Positions 8,581-16,828 are shown, numbered from the stretch's first letter. The stretch: 64,000 nt of DNA from Methanococcoides sp. LMO-2 (GCF_038432375.1 NZ_JBCAUS010000002.1:310001-374000), one strand, 5' to 3'. The notes: generated by a model not told the origin, from the letters alone. Made by a program: numbers and translations.

Positions 8581-9498
8581 TTAATCCGCTTTGCCGGTTT
8601 TGATGAATGTGCCGTTTCTGTATTCTTCAAAAGCAACTTTCAATTCTTCCTGCGTGTTCATCACAATGGGGCCATACCATGCGACCGGCTCATTTATGGG
8701 GTTGCCTGAAATAAGAAGGAACCTTAATCCTTTGTTTCCGGCTTTTGCAACAATTTCATCACCATCATCGAACATCACCAGATTCTCGGGACCAATGGTT
8801 GAGGATTCATTGAGGTCGAAGTATTTTGCACCTTCAACTTCGAAAGAGTAAGGATCCTGGTCCTTTCCAAAGGAACCCTCACCTTCAAGAACATAGGCAA
8901 AGACCGTATAGCCAGATTTTGTGGGATGTGTATATGATGTTTCGGGAGGAATTGTAACATCCAGGTATTCCGGGTCTGTTACGATATCCTTCACCGGACT
9001 TTTTGTCCTATTTACCTCCCCACAAATGACCTTGATACGAACATCGTTGTCCATCACAACTTCCGGTATCTGGTGGCTCTTGACCTCCTGATACCTCGGG
9101 TCCATCATCTTGTGGGATGCCGGCAGGTTGGCCCACAACTGGAAGCCCCAGAGGGCAGTTCCTTCTTTAGCCTTTGGCATTTCCTGGTGAATGATCCCGC
9201 TTCCCGCGGTCATCCACTGCACATCGCCGGATTCAATGAGACCTTTGTTCCCCATGCTGTCGCCATGTTCGACCTCTCCGGAAAGCATGTAGGTGATCGT
9301 TTCGATACCTCTGTGAGGATGCCATGGGAAACCCATGATGTACTCTTTCGGATCATCCGAATGGAAATCATCAAGCAGAAGGAAAGGGTCAAGCTGTGGT
9401 ACATGATTGAACCCGAAGGCTCTTTTGAGGTGGACGCCTGCTCCTTCGATAGTAGGCATGCTCTTCTTTATCTTTTTGATTGATCTTGTAACTCCCAT
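8581..9498 (-). CDS. pirin-family bicupin protein
   Basis: A 305-residue pirin. The N-terminal cupin contains HPHRGIETITYM with the metal-binding His pair, HGDS and IIHQEMP further on; the C-terminal cupin follows. Pirins bind iron in the N-terminal cupin, and some bacterial members have quercetinase activity or act on regulators; the archaeal role is not settled. It is divergent from the ferredoxin-nitroreductase, sharing a 150-base promoter region. Confidence 0.92.
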   Translation of the reverse strand: MGVTRSIKKIKKSMPTIEGAGVHLKRAFGFNHVPQLDPFLLLDDFHSDDPKEYIMGFPWHPHRGIETITYMLSGEVEHGDSMGNKGLIESGDVQWMTAGSGIIHQEMPKAKEGTALWGFQLWANLPASHKMMDPRYQEVKSHQIPEVVMDNDVRIKVICGEVNRTKSPVKDIVTDPEYLDVTIPPETSYTHPTKSGYTVFAYVLEGEGSFGKDQDPYSFEVEGAKYFDLNESSTIGPENLVMFDDGDEIVAKAGNKGLRFLLISGNPINEPVAWYGPIVMNTQEELKVAFEEYRNGTFIKTGKAD

Positions 9499-9610
9499 GA
9501 TAATTCCCCATAAAGTATGCTTACCTGATGCTATAAGAGATTTATCGAATTAAAGCTCTCATTAAATTTTCATTCAACAGATGAAAAGTATATAAGCTTC
9601 TGAATCCAAC

Positions 9611-9626
9611 ATTAAGCTAACTTAAT
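9611..9626. promoter_or_regulatory. inverted repeat at the nitroreductase promoter
   Basis: ATTAAG-CTAA-CTTAAT is a perfect inverted repeat about 20 bases after a TATA box (GTATATAAGC, 9588-9597), so it covers the expected transcription start of the nitroreductase. Operator candidate. Confidence 0.45.
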
Positions 9627-9648
9627 TTTGTGGAGTAGAGGTGACCTG

Positions 9649-10473
9649 ATGACTGTAATTACAATTGACCCTGAGTTGTGCACGAACTGCGAGATCTGTG
9701 TCGAGATCTGTCCGATGTCCATAATCCTTCCTTCAAGCGAAGGCGAAACCCCATATTCTCCTGAGGATGCTGCTACATATTGTGCAAAATGCGGCCACTG
9801 CGAGGTATTCTGTCCGGAAGGTGCTATCTCCACTTTGTTCGATGCAACTTATTACCAGCTTCAGGATGATACTTTCCCTTCCATTCCTGCATCAGAGATC
9901 GGCAAATATATGGTAATGCGTCGTTCTATCCGGAGCTACAAGGAAGACTCCGTCGACAAGGGTACAATAGAATCAATACTTGATATTGCCCGCTATGCTC
10001 CGTCCGGAATGAACAAACAGCCTGTAAACTGGACCATTGTTCATGATACAGAGGAAGTAAAGAAGATCGCCGGATTGAGCATTGACTGGATGCGTGAAGT
10101 CGTTGCAAGTGAGGACGACCATCCTCTCAAGCCGCTGATGCCGGGTCTCATCTCTGCCTACGAAATGGGTATTGATCCTATCTGCAGGGCAGCACCACAC
10201 CTTGTGATAGCACATGCTCCGGCTGAATATCCTACCGGTTATACTGACAGTATCATAGCCCTCTCATGGTTCGAACTTGCAGCACAGGCATTTGAGGTCG
10301 GAACATGCTGGGCAGGATTCCTGGCCATAGCAGCTGCGTCTTACAAGCCAATTCAGGATGAGCTGGAACTTCCGCAGGGCCATGTGGTACAGTACTCCAT
10401 GATGTTCGGTTACCCTGAACATAAGGTCAGGGGAATTCCGGGCAGGGATCCTGCAAGGGTTACGTGGAAGTAA
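9649..10473 (+). CDS. nitroreductase with N-terminal 2[4Fe-4S] ferredoxin domain
   Basis: A 274-residue fusion. Residues 1-65 form a bacterial-type ferredoxin with two cluster motifs (CTNCEICVEICP and CAKCGHCEVFCP). The remainder is an FMN nitroreductase domain starting at MRRSIRSYKED, with ARYAPSGMNKQP for FMN binding and a WFELAAQAFEVGTCWAGF segment. It probably moves electrons from a ferredoxin pool to an FMN-bound acceptor; the substrate is unknown. The ATG at 9649 has a GAGGTGA site 5 bases upstream, better than the TTG at 9628. Confidence 0.92.
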   Translation: MTVITIDPELCTNCEICVEICPMSIILPSSEGETPYSPEDAATYCAKCGHCEVFCPEGAISTLFDATYYQLQDDTFPSIPASEIGKYMVMRRSIRSYKEDSVDKGTIESILDIARYAPSGMNKQPVNWTIVHDTEEVKKIAGLSIDWMREVVASEDDHPLKPLMPGLISAYEMGIDPICRAAPHLVIAHAPAEYPTGYTDSIIALSWFELAAQAFEVGTCWAGFLAIAAASYKPIQDELELPQGHVVQYSMMFGYPEHKVRGIPGRDPARVTWK

Positions 10474-10510
10474 AAAACTATCGATCTTTAAAAGTTCAAT
10501 TTTCAGAAAT

Positions 10511-10541
10511 GTGAGCTCTTTAATTTCAGAGCTCACCTTTT
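10511..10541. terminator. bidirectional hairpin inside the 3' end of the methyltransferase gene
   Basis: GTGAGCTCT (10511-10519) and AGAGCTCAC (10528-10536) form a perfect 9-bp stem followed by CTTTTT. It ends the nitroreductase transcript; its right arm lies in the last codons of the convergent methyltransferase gene, whose own transcript could fold it too. Confidence 0.65.
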
Positions 10542-11569
10542 TCCATATAGTACTCATCCCTTGAAGCAACAAAGGCTTTCAAATTCGCAAGAGATGTATG
10601 GGGTGCCAGTCCACAACCCGGTGCCAGTATATCGATCCCATCATCGATACAGTTCTTTGCCTGTTCTTTCAGTTTCTCAGGAGGCATTCCAAGAAGGGTA
10701 TGTACCGGGGAGATATTTCCTATCAGGCAGACCTTGTTGCCTATGATGCTCTTTGCATATCCGACATCGACCTTTTCTTCGATACTTATTCCATCAAATC
10801 CCGATGTCGAGAGCGGTTCGAGAATATCCGAGGCATCCCCGCAGATATGGGCAATTGTTTTCCCGGTTACTTTCTGATTATATCGCTTATACTCGTCCAG
10901 TATCATCATTTCGAAGAACTCAGGGGGTATCAGGTCAGGGCCTGCTTCTGAGTCAGGAAGGCAGATCGCATCTGCTCCATGATCAAAGAGGGCATTGGAA
11001 TATTCTATGCAGATATCGGTGCAGGTTGTGATAAGTTGCTTTATGGTATCAGGTTTTGAAATGAACCACATTAGGTAGTTCCTTGCACCGATCAGCGACA
11101 TTGCAAGTCCTGCAGGTCCGAGTATGCCTGCAACTACAGGGATGTCTTCACTGATCCGGTCTTTTACAAAATCTGTTGCTTCCAGGAGGGTTGCTACTCT
11201 TTCACATTCAAGCAGGTTCTCGGGGATTGTCAGGTTCTCAGCATCCTCCGCTTCCTTGAAGGGGAAATCAACGATCGATGGCTGTGTATCGTATGTTCCT
11301 TCAATGATCTTGCACCCCAGTGTCTGTGCCATGCCAGTTCCATCAAAAGGATATCGAACAGCTTCAAGTCCTGCGAGCTCATGACCGGCTATTGCAAGCG
11401 TTGCCATCTTCTCTGCATCAAAATGAGCTTCCGGCCAGTTGGCTCCACTAAGTCTCATAAGTTCAATAGTACCTGTCTGGGTGACCGAACAGACCGGAAC
11501 CTTGTCTACATCTTTGCATTCTAAAGCTCGAATGAATCTTTCTTTTGGTGTAAGATCTGTCAATTTCAA
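10526..11569 (-). CDS. mtaA: methylcobamide:CoM methyltransferase, MtaA/MtbA family
   Basis: A 347-residue member of the uroporphyrinogen decarboxylase fold that moves a methyl group from a methylated corrinoid protein to coenzyme M, the step that feeds methylotrophic methanogenesis. Zinc ligands H241, C243 (HICG) and C319 (APGCG) are in place; they activate the CoM thiol. The N-terminal VDKVPVCSVTQTG and ANWPEAH stretches look closer to MtaA (methanol) than MtbA (methylamines), but no corrinoid protein or substrate methyltransferase gene is beside it, so which substrate it serves is not certain. It could also be one of the related proteins for methyl sulfides. Divergent from the MerR/GyrI regulator. 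Confidence 0.85.
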   Translation of the reverse strand: MKLTDLTPKERFIRALECKDVDKVPVCSVTQTGTIELMRLSGANWPEAHFDAEKMATLAIAGHELAGLEAVRYPFDGTGMAQTLGCKIIEGTYDTQPSIVDFPFKEAEDAENLTIPENLLECERVATLLEATDFVKDRISEDIPVVAGILGPAGLAMSLIGARNYLMWFISKPDTIKQLITTCTDICIEYSNALFDHGADAICLPDSEAGPDLIPPEFFEMMILDEYKRYNQKVTGKTIAHICGDASDILEPLSTSGFDGISIEEKVDVGYAKSIIGNKVCLIGNISPVHTLLGMPPEKLKEQAKNCIDDGIDILAPGCGLAPHTSLANLKAFVASRDEYYMEKGEL

Positions 11570-11602
11570 CCCTCTGGTGCTTTTTATAAGATAAGTGATG
11601 TT

Positions 11603-11620
11603 CGTTCATTTACCTGAACG
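11603..11620. promoter_or_regulatory. inverted repeat in the mtaA-like promoter
   Basis: CGTTCA-N6-TGAACG is a perfect inverted repeat 34 bases upstream of the start codon of the methyltransferase, next to TATA-like CATATATG (11621-11628). It may be the binding site of a regulator, possibly the MerR/GyrI protein encoded divergently; that link is inference. Confidence 0.4.
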
Positions 11621-11764
11621 CATATATGTTTCGAACAAGCCTTATTTTAAGGTTCTGTTCTCTGTGTTTTTCACAACTCTCATCTTGCAGTTTGGTGGAA
11701 AACTCTACCCCGTGTCAGAAAAAATTCTCTTATATACTTTTGTACCAATTATCTCTTGAGCACA

Positions 11765-12601
11765 ATGAAATTCGATCGAATACCAATTGGCAAATTCTCA
11801 TTAATGACACACCTGACCCAAAAAGCTCTAAGATTATATGATCAAAAAGGGCTTCTTGTGCCCGAAGCAAAAGATGCTTTCACAGGTTATCGATGCTACA
11901 CTTATTCTCAGATCGAGAGAGGTGTTAAGATTCGTCTGCTGTCCTGGATGGGATTCGGGCTTGATGAAATATCATCTTTACTTGATGCAGAGGATAATCG
12001 GGATGGGCAAGTGATTGATGAGATGATGCAAAAAAGATATACTGAAACCCAGCTGGAGATCCGGAGGCTTCAAAAAGTACAGAATCTTTTGCTCAATCAG
12101 ACAGACAAACTGGAGTTGATTAGTATGTCAGTATCAGAACCAACAACAAAAGATATACCAAAAATACGTGTTCTCAGCATTCGTGAAACAGGGAGCTATG
12201 AAGAGACTATCGGAGTACTTATAGGTCAGTTGTTTGAATTCGTTGAAAGCTCAACCAGCACAAGTAGCAAAATAAAACTGACAGGTCCGGCAATGTTCCT
12301 TTGTCATGATGAGGAATATAGGGAAAACGATGCGGATATAGAGGTCTGCCTCCCTATTTCAGGAAGTGTCGATCTAAACGTGCCTTCCATTAACCTTACA
12401 ACACTTCCTGATATCAAGGCAGTATCTGTGATCCACAAGGGACCATATCAGGAAGTTGATGTTGCTTATACTCGTATTTTTGAGTACATGGCTGAAAATG
12501 GTTTAGAGCAGGTAGGTCCATCAAGGGCCCTCTATCTTAATGATCCTAATAATGTTCAGGAGGAAGAATTATTGACGGAAGTACAGGTGCCGGTAAAGTA
12601 A
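11765..12601 (+). CDS. MerR-family regulator with GyrI-like effector domain
   Basis: A 278-residue transcription regulator. Residues 1-70 are a MerR-type winged helix (IGKFS, LTQKALRLYDQKGLL, YRCYTYSQIERG), residues 75-120 a coiled coil, and residues 130-278 a GyrI-like/BmrR ligand-binding domain (ADIEVCLPI, VSVIHKGPYQEVDVAYTRIFEYM). The family binds small hydrophobic or cationic ligands and often controls efflux. The TTG nine bases upstream is possible, but ATG 11765 lies about 27 bases after a TATA box (CTTATATAC, 11729-11737), so the message may be leaderless. Divergent from the mtaA-like gene. Confidence 0.85.
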   Translation: MKFDRIPIGKFSLMTHLTQKALRLYDQKGLLVPEAKDAFTGYRCYTYSQIERGVKIRLLSWMGFGLDEISSLLDAEDNRDGQVIDEMMQKRYTETQLEIRRLQKVQNLLLNQTDKLELISMSVSEPTTKDIPKIRVLSIRETGSYEETIGVLIGQLFEFVESSTSTSSKIKLTGPAMFLCHDEEYRENDADIEVCLPISGSVDLNVPSINLTTLPDIKAVSVIHKGPYQEVDVAYTRIFEYMAENGLEQVGPSRALYLNDPNNVQEEELLTEVQVPVK

Positions 12602-12637
12602 GTTGAAGATAAATTAAATTACTTGAATAAAAATAGG

Positions 12638-12682
12638 TTGAAGGGGGAGGGGATTCGATCCCTTTCCAATCTCCCTTGAATT
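12638..12682 (+). terminator. hairpin after the MerR/GyrI gene
   Basis: A GC-rich fold with inner stem GGGAT (12650-12654)/ATCCC (12658-12662) and an outer AGGGGGAG/CTCCCTT pairing, unusual for this AT-rich spacer. Likely a terminator. Confidence 0.5.
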
Positions 12683-12705
12683 AAGGTTTCTGATTTTTAG
12701 GAATT

Positions 12706-12833
12706 TTATTGAACTTCGACTATGATCTCTCCTTCTATACAAGGGTGGAAAGTGAAGATATAGTCATAATTTCCTGCTTCTTCAAATGTAAAGCTTTGAC
12801 TTTAGCCTTTTGAAAGGCTTCCTGAATCGAATC
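12706..12833 (-). pseudogene. decayed 3' copy of the cupredoxin gene
   Basis: This stretch matches the 3' third of the intact cupredoxin gene at 13628 almost base for base, down to its stop. Read in the same frame it has an in-frame TAA after SGSLSKG, and the copper-ligand Cys of YICTFHP has become Phe (YIFTFHP). Homology ends abruptly near 12833; the signal peptide and first Cu ligand are missing. A remnant of a tandem duplication or of recombination. The remaining gap to 13021 shows no gene. Confidence 0.85.
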
Positions 12834-13021
12834 ATATAAACACGATAAATGAGATTCGCTAATTCGATGGTCGGTGGTAATGAAAAAAGATTTACGCTTT
12901 TAAAACGAAAAGCTAATTTTATGATTTCTCAGTAACCTCGTTTTATTTGTGTAAACTGCTTTTTTAGATTGATCGATGTTGTGTTTTATGGAGACTAAAG
13001 ATTGAAAATGCCTTCAATTAA

Positions 13022-13258
13022 TCACCAAAGCTTTTCATAGCAATCTAAGCACAGGTGTAAAAGATGCTCATTTTCTTCTTCATAGAACTTGACTGGTATG
13101 GTATTCTTATGACAATTACATGCTTCACACTTCGGTACAAAGCTGGTCTTTTGTGGGGGATATTCATAGACTTTTATCGACTCACTGCCTCTTATGATTC
13201 TGCCCCAATCCTGCACGTTTCCTTTGTCAATGACTATCATTCCTTCAACACTCCCCAT
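13022..13258 (-). CDS. small CxxC/CxxC zinc-ribbon-like protein
   Basis: A 78-residue protein with CEAC near residue 44 and CLDC near residue 72, spaced like a treble-clef or zinc-ribbon knuckle pair, ending in YEKLW. The N-terminal 35 residues form a short beta-rich segment (MIVIDKG, SIKVYEYPP). No family recognised. It lies between the cupredoxin remnant and the intact cupredoxin gene, on the same strand. Confidence 0.6.
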   Translation of the reverse strand: MGSVEGMIVIDKGNVQDWGRIIRGSESIKVYEYPPQKTSFVPKCEACNCHKNTIPVKFYEEENEHLLHLCLDCYEKLW

Positions 13259-13435
13259 TTACTTAATTTAGATCTTTGAAGCAGAACCCCCCTGTTCAAA
13301 GATTGTTCAGATAGGTGAATCTCATTCAAGAAATTCATACCAAATAAACTATTTTTCAATTGTTACTATATATCTCTTTTGATACAAAATTTTCTATATT
13401 AATTAGAATATAAGTCAGACTGGTTGCGGAAGTCT

Positions 13436-13452
13436 ATATCAAGTCTTGATAT
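13436..13452. promoter_or_regulatory. 17-bp palindrome in the gap before the zinc-ribbon protein
   Basis: ATATCAAG-T-CTTGATAT is a perfect palindrome. It lies in the 369-base gene-free stretch 13259-13627, upstream of the small zinc-ribbon gene and downstream of the cupredoxin gene. It could be an operator; nothing else is seen in the stretch. Confidence 0.35.
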
Positions 13453-13627
13453 TTCGGGTCGGTTAAAGGGAAGGAACAATTGATACTTTCAATATATACA
13501 AGCATGAATGAGTTCAGTAAAAATCTAGAAAAATGAAATTTAATCCTGGCATACTTAAGAAAAAGAAAAGCTGATGTGGATGCTTTTCCATCAACTTATA
13601 TCAAAGATCCAGTTGCATACAGTTCCA

Positions 13628-14065
13628 TTAAGCTTCGACTAGGACCTCTCCTTTCATATAAGGATGGAAAGTGCAGATATAGTCATAATTTCCTGCTTCT
13701 TCAAATGTAAAACTGAAACTCTCATCTTTTGAAAGTCTGCCTGAATCGAATCCTTCCTCATTCGAGGTTGCAGTGTGTGGTGCTGAATCCATATTGATCC
13801 ATGTGACCGTATCGCCAACCGATATCTGGAGTGTGGCAGGGTTGAACTTGAAATCTTCGATCAGCACCTCGTATTCCATTGAAGTTGTATCAGCAGTATC
13901 CTCAGCGACTTCCTCAGTTATCTCCATTTCCTCTTCTGGTATATCTTCGCCTATGTCTTCAGGTGTGCTTATTTCTGATTCAGGTGCCGGTTGATCCTCA
14001 TATTGTGCACATCCGGCTACTATCAGTGTTGCCAGCAGGACGAAAAGTACAACTAATGCTTTCAT
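13628..14065 (-). CDS. type 1 copper (plastocyanin-like) lipoprotein
   Basis: A 145-residue exported cupredoxin. The lipobox is LIVAGC (Cys19), followed by an acidic, Glu/Thr-rich linker (about residues 20-62) and a plastocyanin-like domain. The mononuclear copper ligands are all present: His97 (SAPHTAT), Cys131, His134 and Met137 (ICTFHPYM). It should be a membrane-tethered one-electron carrier on the outer face. No obvious redox partner is adjacent, but a cytochrome c is 12 kb away and a degraded copy lies 0.8 kb downstream. An GGGGGAGT ribosome site precedes the ATG. Confidence 0.92.
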   Translation of the reverse strand: MKALVVLFVLLATLIVAGCAQYEDQPAPESEISTPEDIGEDIPEEEMEITEEVAEDTADTTSMEYEVLIEDFKFNPATLQISVGDTVTWINMDSAPHTATSNEEGFDSGRLSKDESFSFTFEEAGNYDYICTFHPYMKGEVLVEA

Positions 14066-14228
14066 TTGAAACTCCCCCTGATTATATTAACCGAATAAAG
14101 TTATGCTATCATTAATAATATGGATGTTGCTGAAGTTGATAACTAAAGATGTCCCTGCAAAATGTATTAATAATGCGACCATCGATATTTCATTGGGAGT
14201 TTGATCGGGTTTTTGTATTTTTGGTTAT

Positions 14229-14240
14229 TGGAAATTTCCA
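14229..14240. promoter_or_regulatory. 12-bp palindrome upstream of the ferritin pair
   Basis: TGGAAATTTCCA is a perfect palindrome 52 bases before the first ferritin start and just upstream of a TATA-like AATTAAAG. Operator candidate. Confidence 0.35.
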
Positions 14241-14291
14241 CAGGGGCCCGGTTCAATTAAAGCTGTAATTATAGAGTAACGGGGTGCAGAG

Positions 14292-14576
14292 ATGTTATCA
14301 AAGATACCAATAGACCTTTCGACCGTAGCGCGTGAAGATATCAATAAAGAAATCCTCCGGGCTGCAGTGATCGCTGAACTGGATGCTATCAGCCTGTATG
14401 AGCAAATGGCTGCTCTTACAGATAACAATGAAGTAAAGCAGGTCCTTCTTGATGTTGCAAAAGAAGAAAAGACCCATGTTGGAGAGTTCCAGTCACTCCT
14501 GCTGAAAGAAGATGATCAGCAGGAATATGAGTTGAAGATGGGGCAAAAGGAAGTCGAAGAGATGCTCGAGAAATAA
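14292..14576 (+). CDS. encapsulin-type mini-ferritin (EncFtn-like), copy 1
   Basis: A 94-residue two-helix ferritin-like protein. It carries AELDAISLYEQMAAL (Glu29, Glu37) and AKEEKTHVGEF (Glu58, Glu59, His62), the half-ferroxidase pattern of encapsulated ferritins, which make an iron site only as dimers. From memory it closely resembles the N-terminal ferritin segment of the Pyrococcus furiosus encapsulin fusion (PF1192), including the acidic tail after the second helix. In this window no encapsulin shell gene follows; a second copy follows 12 bases later. The likely role is iron oxidation and storage or protection. GGGGTG precedes the ATG. Confidence 0.85.
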   Translation: MLSKIPIDLSTVAREDINKEILRAAVIAELDAISLYEQMAALTDNNEVKQVLLDVAKEEKTHVGEFQSLLLKEDDQQEYELKMGQKEVEEMLEK

Positions 14577-14588
14577 GGGGGTCTTCTA

Positions 14589-14858
14589 ATGTTATCAGAA
14601 ATACCTATCGATCTTGAAATAGTAGACAAGAAAGACATTGACAAGGAGCTCATGAGACTTTCCATGATTGCCGAGCTGGATGCCGTCAATCTATATGAAC
14701 AAATGGCTGCACTGACGGACGATGAAGACCTTAAGCAGATCCTGCTTGACGTAGCAAGGGAAGAAATGATCCATGTGGCAATGTTCCAGACCGTCCTCAT
14801 GGAAGTGGATGACGAATATTTGAAGGTGCTTGCAGAATACTCTCTTGCAAAAGAGTGA
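14589..14858 (+). CDS. encapsulin-type mini-ferritin (EncFtn-like), copy 2
   Basis: An 89-residue paralogue of the preceding gene, aligned without gaps through residue 65: the same Glu29, Glu37, Glu58, Glu59 and His62 positions, but AREEMIHVAMF in place of AKEEKTHVGEF and a shorter, different tail (EYLKVLAEYSLAKE). It starts 12 bases after the first copy with an AAGGGGG site, so the two are cotranscribed. They could form hetero-oligomers. The tail divergence suggests different partners or assembly. Confidence 0.85.
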   Translation: MLSEIPIDLEIVDKKDIDKELMRLSMIAELDAVNLYEQMAALTDDEDLKQILLDVAREEMIHVAMFQTVLMEVDDEYLKVLAEYSLAKE

Positions 14859-15009
14859 ACATCTTTACCTTCTTCTTATTTCCTATTCCCATTCCTACTT
14901 TTGCTACTTTCTTTTTGTTTCTTTTTGATCTCTCATGTCCATTTTTAACTACAGGCCTCTTTCTTCTCCCCAAAATGCTTTAATTACTTGCGCTCCTTCC
15001 TGTCACAAG

Positions 15010-16500
15010 ATGGCCAAAAATAATATCCTCTCCACTTTGAAATATGTCTCACGCATGAAAAAGGAGTTCATGCTATCGGAGATCAAGGACTATATAGAAG
15101 AAGAGATGTCGACACAGGACATTTACAAGGTCGTATCACCTTTTTTATTCGATCTGAAGATCAACGCAACTCCCATGGATGATGACTTCAGGATTACCCC
15201 GGGTCTCAGCAGGGAAAGGATGGAACTGTCAGATGAAGAGAAAGAGAAGATCCTGTCATTCTTTGGTTCTGCTGTTGTACCTGGCCAGCTTCAGAAGATC
15301 ATTGAGAACTATATCACATTGAAAACTACCAAGGACTGGGATGATCCTATGGTCCTTGAAAAGATAAGAAAAGCGATAGTCGCTCAGAAGAATGCTTACT
15401 GGAAGTCTGGCAAGTCCAGGATCATTTCATATGAAAAGGGCTACAGTATCCTTGCTTATCTTGCTTACCAGTTCCCTGTATATTTTGTGCAGTTCGAGCA
15501 TATCCTCCACAGCCTGGTATCCGATGGCATGTTGAAGAAAAGAATGAAGATCCTTGACATAGGGACCGGCCCGGGAACCGTACCTCTTGCCATCACTGAT
15601 TTCTACAAGAGACTTGACAATGCAGAAGCAGCTATTCATAGTGTGGAGCTCTATGATGAGAATATCGAAGCATATGATGCCATCGTACCGGAATATGCAA
15701 AGAAGGTATCAGGATTAACAGTTGAAAAGCCAGTTAAGGCCAACCTGGTGGATCTCAAACCCGAGGATATCCCCGACAACATTGACCTCATGATATTCTC
15801 CAATGTCCTGAACGAGATACGTGAGCTTACCATCGACCAGAAAGCAGAACTTGTCAAGAAGCTGTCCTCTAAACTTGCAGAGGATGGTAATATAATTCTC
15901 ATCGAGCCTGCCGACAGGGCAAATTCAACCGAGTTCAGGAAACTGACTCTTGCCCTTAAGCTTCAGGGTCTTGGTATATACAGCCCTTGCTCCTTTATCT
16001 GGTGCCAGGGATGCAAACCTGATGAATGCTGGAGCTTTGAGCAGAAGGAGGATATCAACCCGACACGTCTTATGAAAAAACTCGCAGATTGTGAGGAAGC
16101 TTTCCGTTATCTCAACACCGACATCAAGTATTCGTATGCTATAATGAGAAAGGACAATTTGTCAAGAGTAAGCTACAAGGTTCCCCTGAAATCAAAGTTT
16201 GCCCGTCTGGCAGATGTGAACAAGCACGTTGGGAAGCGCATAAATGTTGTTTGCTCCCTGATGTCCGGGGATCTTGGTGACAGTAAATACTCTGTCTATA
16301 AGATATGTGACGGCACTACTCGGAAACAGGTATATGCTTTATTACCTTCCCACCATGAAGTTCCTGAAAACGATCTCATTAAGACAGCGGGCTATGGGAA
16401 TGTTCTTGAACTCTTCAATGTTCTTGTCAAGTACAATGAAGACAAGGATGCGTATAACCTGCTTCTGAGTAGGAACAGTACCGTTGCTAAAGTGGAATGA
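15010..16500 (+). CDS. Rsm22/METTL17-family Fe-S methyltransferase-like protein
   Basis: A 496-residue member of the Rsm22 family (PF09243), whose mitochondrial members assist small-subunit ribosome assembly and bind a [4Fe-4S] cluster. Seen here: an N-terminal helical region, the SAM-site motif ILDIGTGPGTVPLA (about residues 180-193), the NVLNEI motif, a four-Cys cluster CSFIWCQGCKPDEC (about 327-340), and a C-terminal OB-like segment. An upstream ATG at 14935 would add 25 residues of unlikely composition; ATG 15010 lies about 27 bases after a TATA-like TTTAATTA, fitting a leaderless message. The gene may link Fe-S status to translation, which is inference. Confidence 0.85.
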   Translation: MAKNNILSTLKYVSRMKKEFMLSEIKDYIEEEMSTQDIYKVVSPFLFDLKINATPMDDDFRITPGLSRERMELSDEEKEKILSFFGSAVVPGQLQKIIENYITLKTTKDWDDPMVLEKIRKAIVAQKNAYWKSGKSRIISYEKGYSILAYLAYQFPVYFVQFEHILHSLVSDGMLKKRMKILDIGTGPGTVPLAITDFYKRLDNAEAAIHSVELYDENIEAYDAIVPEYAKKVSGLTVEKPVKANLVDLKPEDIPDNIDLMIFSNVLNEIRELTIDQKAELVKKLSSKLAEDGNIILIEPADRANSTEFRKLTLALKLQGLGIYSPCSFIWCQGCKPDECWSFEQKEDINPTRLMKKLADCEEAFRYLNTDIKYSYAIMRKDNLSRVSYKVPLKSKFARLADVNKHVGKRINVVCSLMSGDLGDSKYSVYKICDGTTRKQVYALLPSHHEVPENDLIKTAGYGNVLELFNVLVKYNEDKDAYNLLLSRNSTVAKVE

Positions 16501-16754
16501 TCTTTAGCATCATCGTTTTTTTATTTTCAGTAAACTTAACTTTACTTTTCTTTTTTCTCACTCTCTTCAGTATAAAATTCTCTTTAATTAATTATATATA
16601 TTGTTTTAAATGTCTATTGCTGCCTTTTTTTAATAAAATATGCCGGCTTTTGATCTTTTCTCTTATATGCTCGGTCCAGCTTATCATCTATATGATTTTT
16701 GAAATCAAGGAAATAAGACTTAAATATCATTGAATTCTAATTAGTATATGTTGA

Positions 16755-16769
16755 TTCCAGTTAGTGGAA
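16755..16769. promoter_or_regulatory. TTCCA-N5-TGGAA inverted repeat upstream of the 201-residue protein
   Basis: TTCCA-GTTAG-TGGAA lies 46 bases upstream of the ATG at 16816 and about 30 bases after a TATA-like TTAAATAT (16721-16728). Operator candidate. The rest of 16501-16815 is T-rich and shows no gene. Confidence 0.4.
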
Positions 16770-16792
16770 ATAATGGTATTTCATAGGGGGTT

Positions 16793-16828
16793 ATGCCATA
16801 TCATACGAAGACACAATGGACAAAGTAA
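16793..16828 (+). other. possible 11-codon leader ORF overlapping the next start
   Basis: ATG 16793 follows ATAGGGGG with good spacing and opens an 11-codon frame (MPYHTKTQWTK) that stops at 16828, 12 bases beyond the start of the 201-residue gene in another frame. The main ATG has no ribosome site of its own, so translation may be coupled through this leader. Confidence 0.4.

Noticed and set aside
11626-11841. 71-codon forward ORF overlapping the MerR/GyrI start
   Set aside because: Out of frame with the clear MerR gene and without ribosome site or family.
16497-16733. 78-codon hydrophobic forward ORF after the Rsm22 gene
   Set aside because: It is made of T-rich sequence that yields Phe/Leu/Ile runs by composition; no ribosome site.
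16755-16769. TTCCA-N5-TGGAA as an archaeal origin-recognition box
   Set aside because: Only a short resemblance to the TTCCAGTGGAAA core, single copy, and no initiator gene nearby; a promoter operator fits better.
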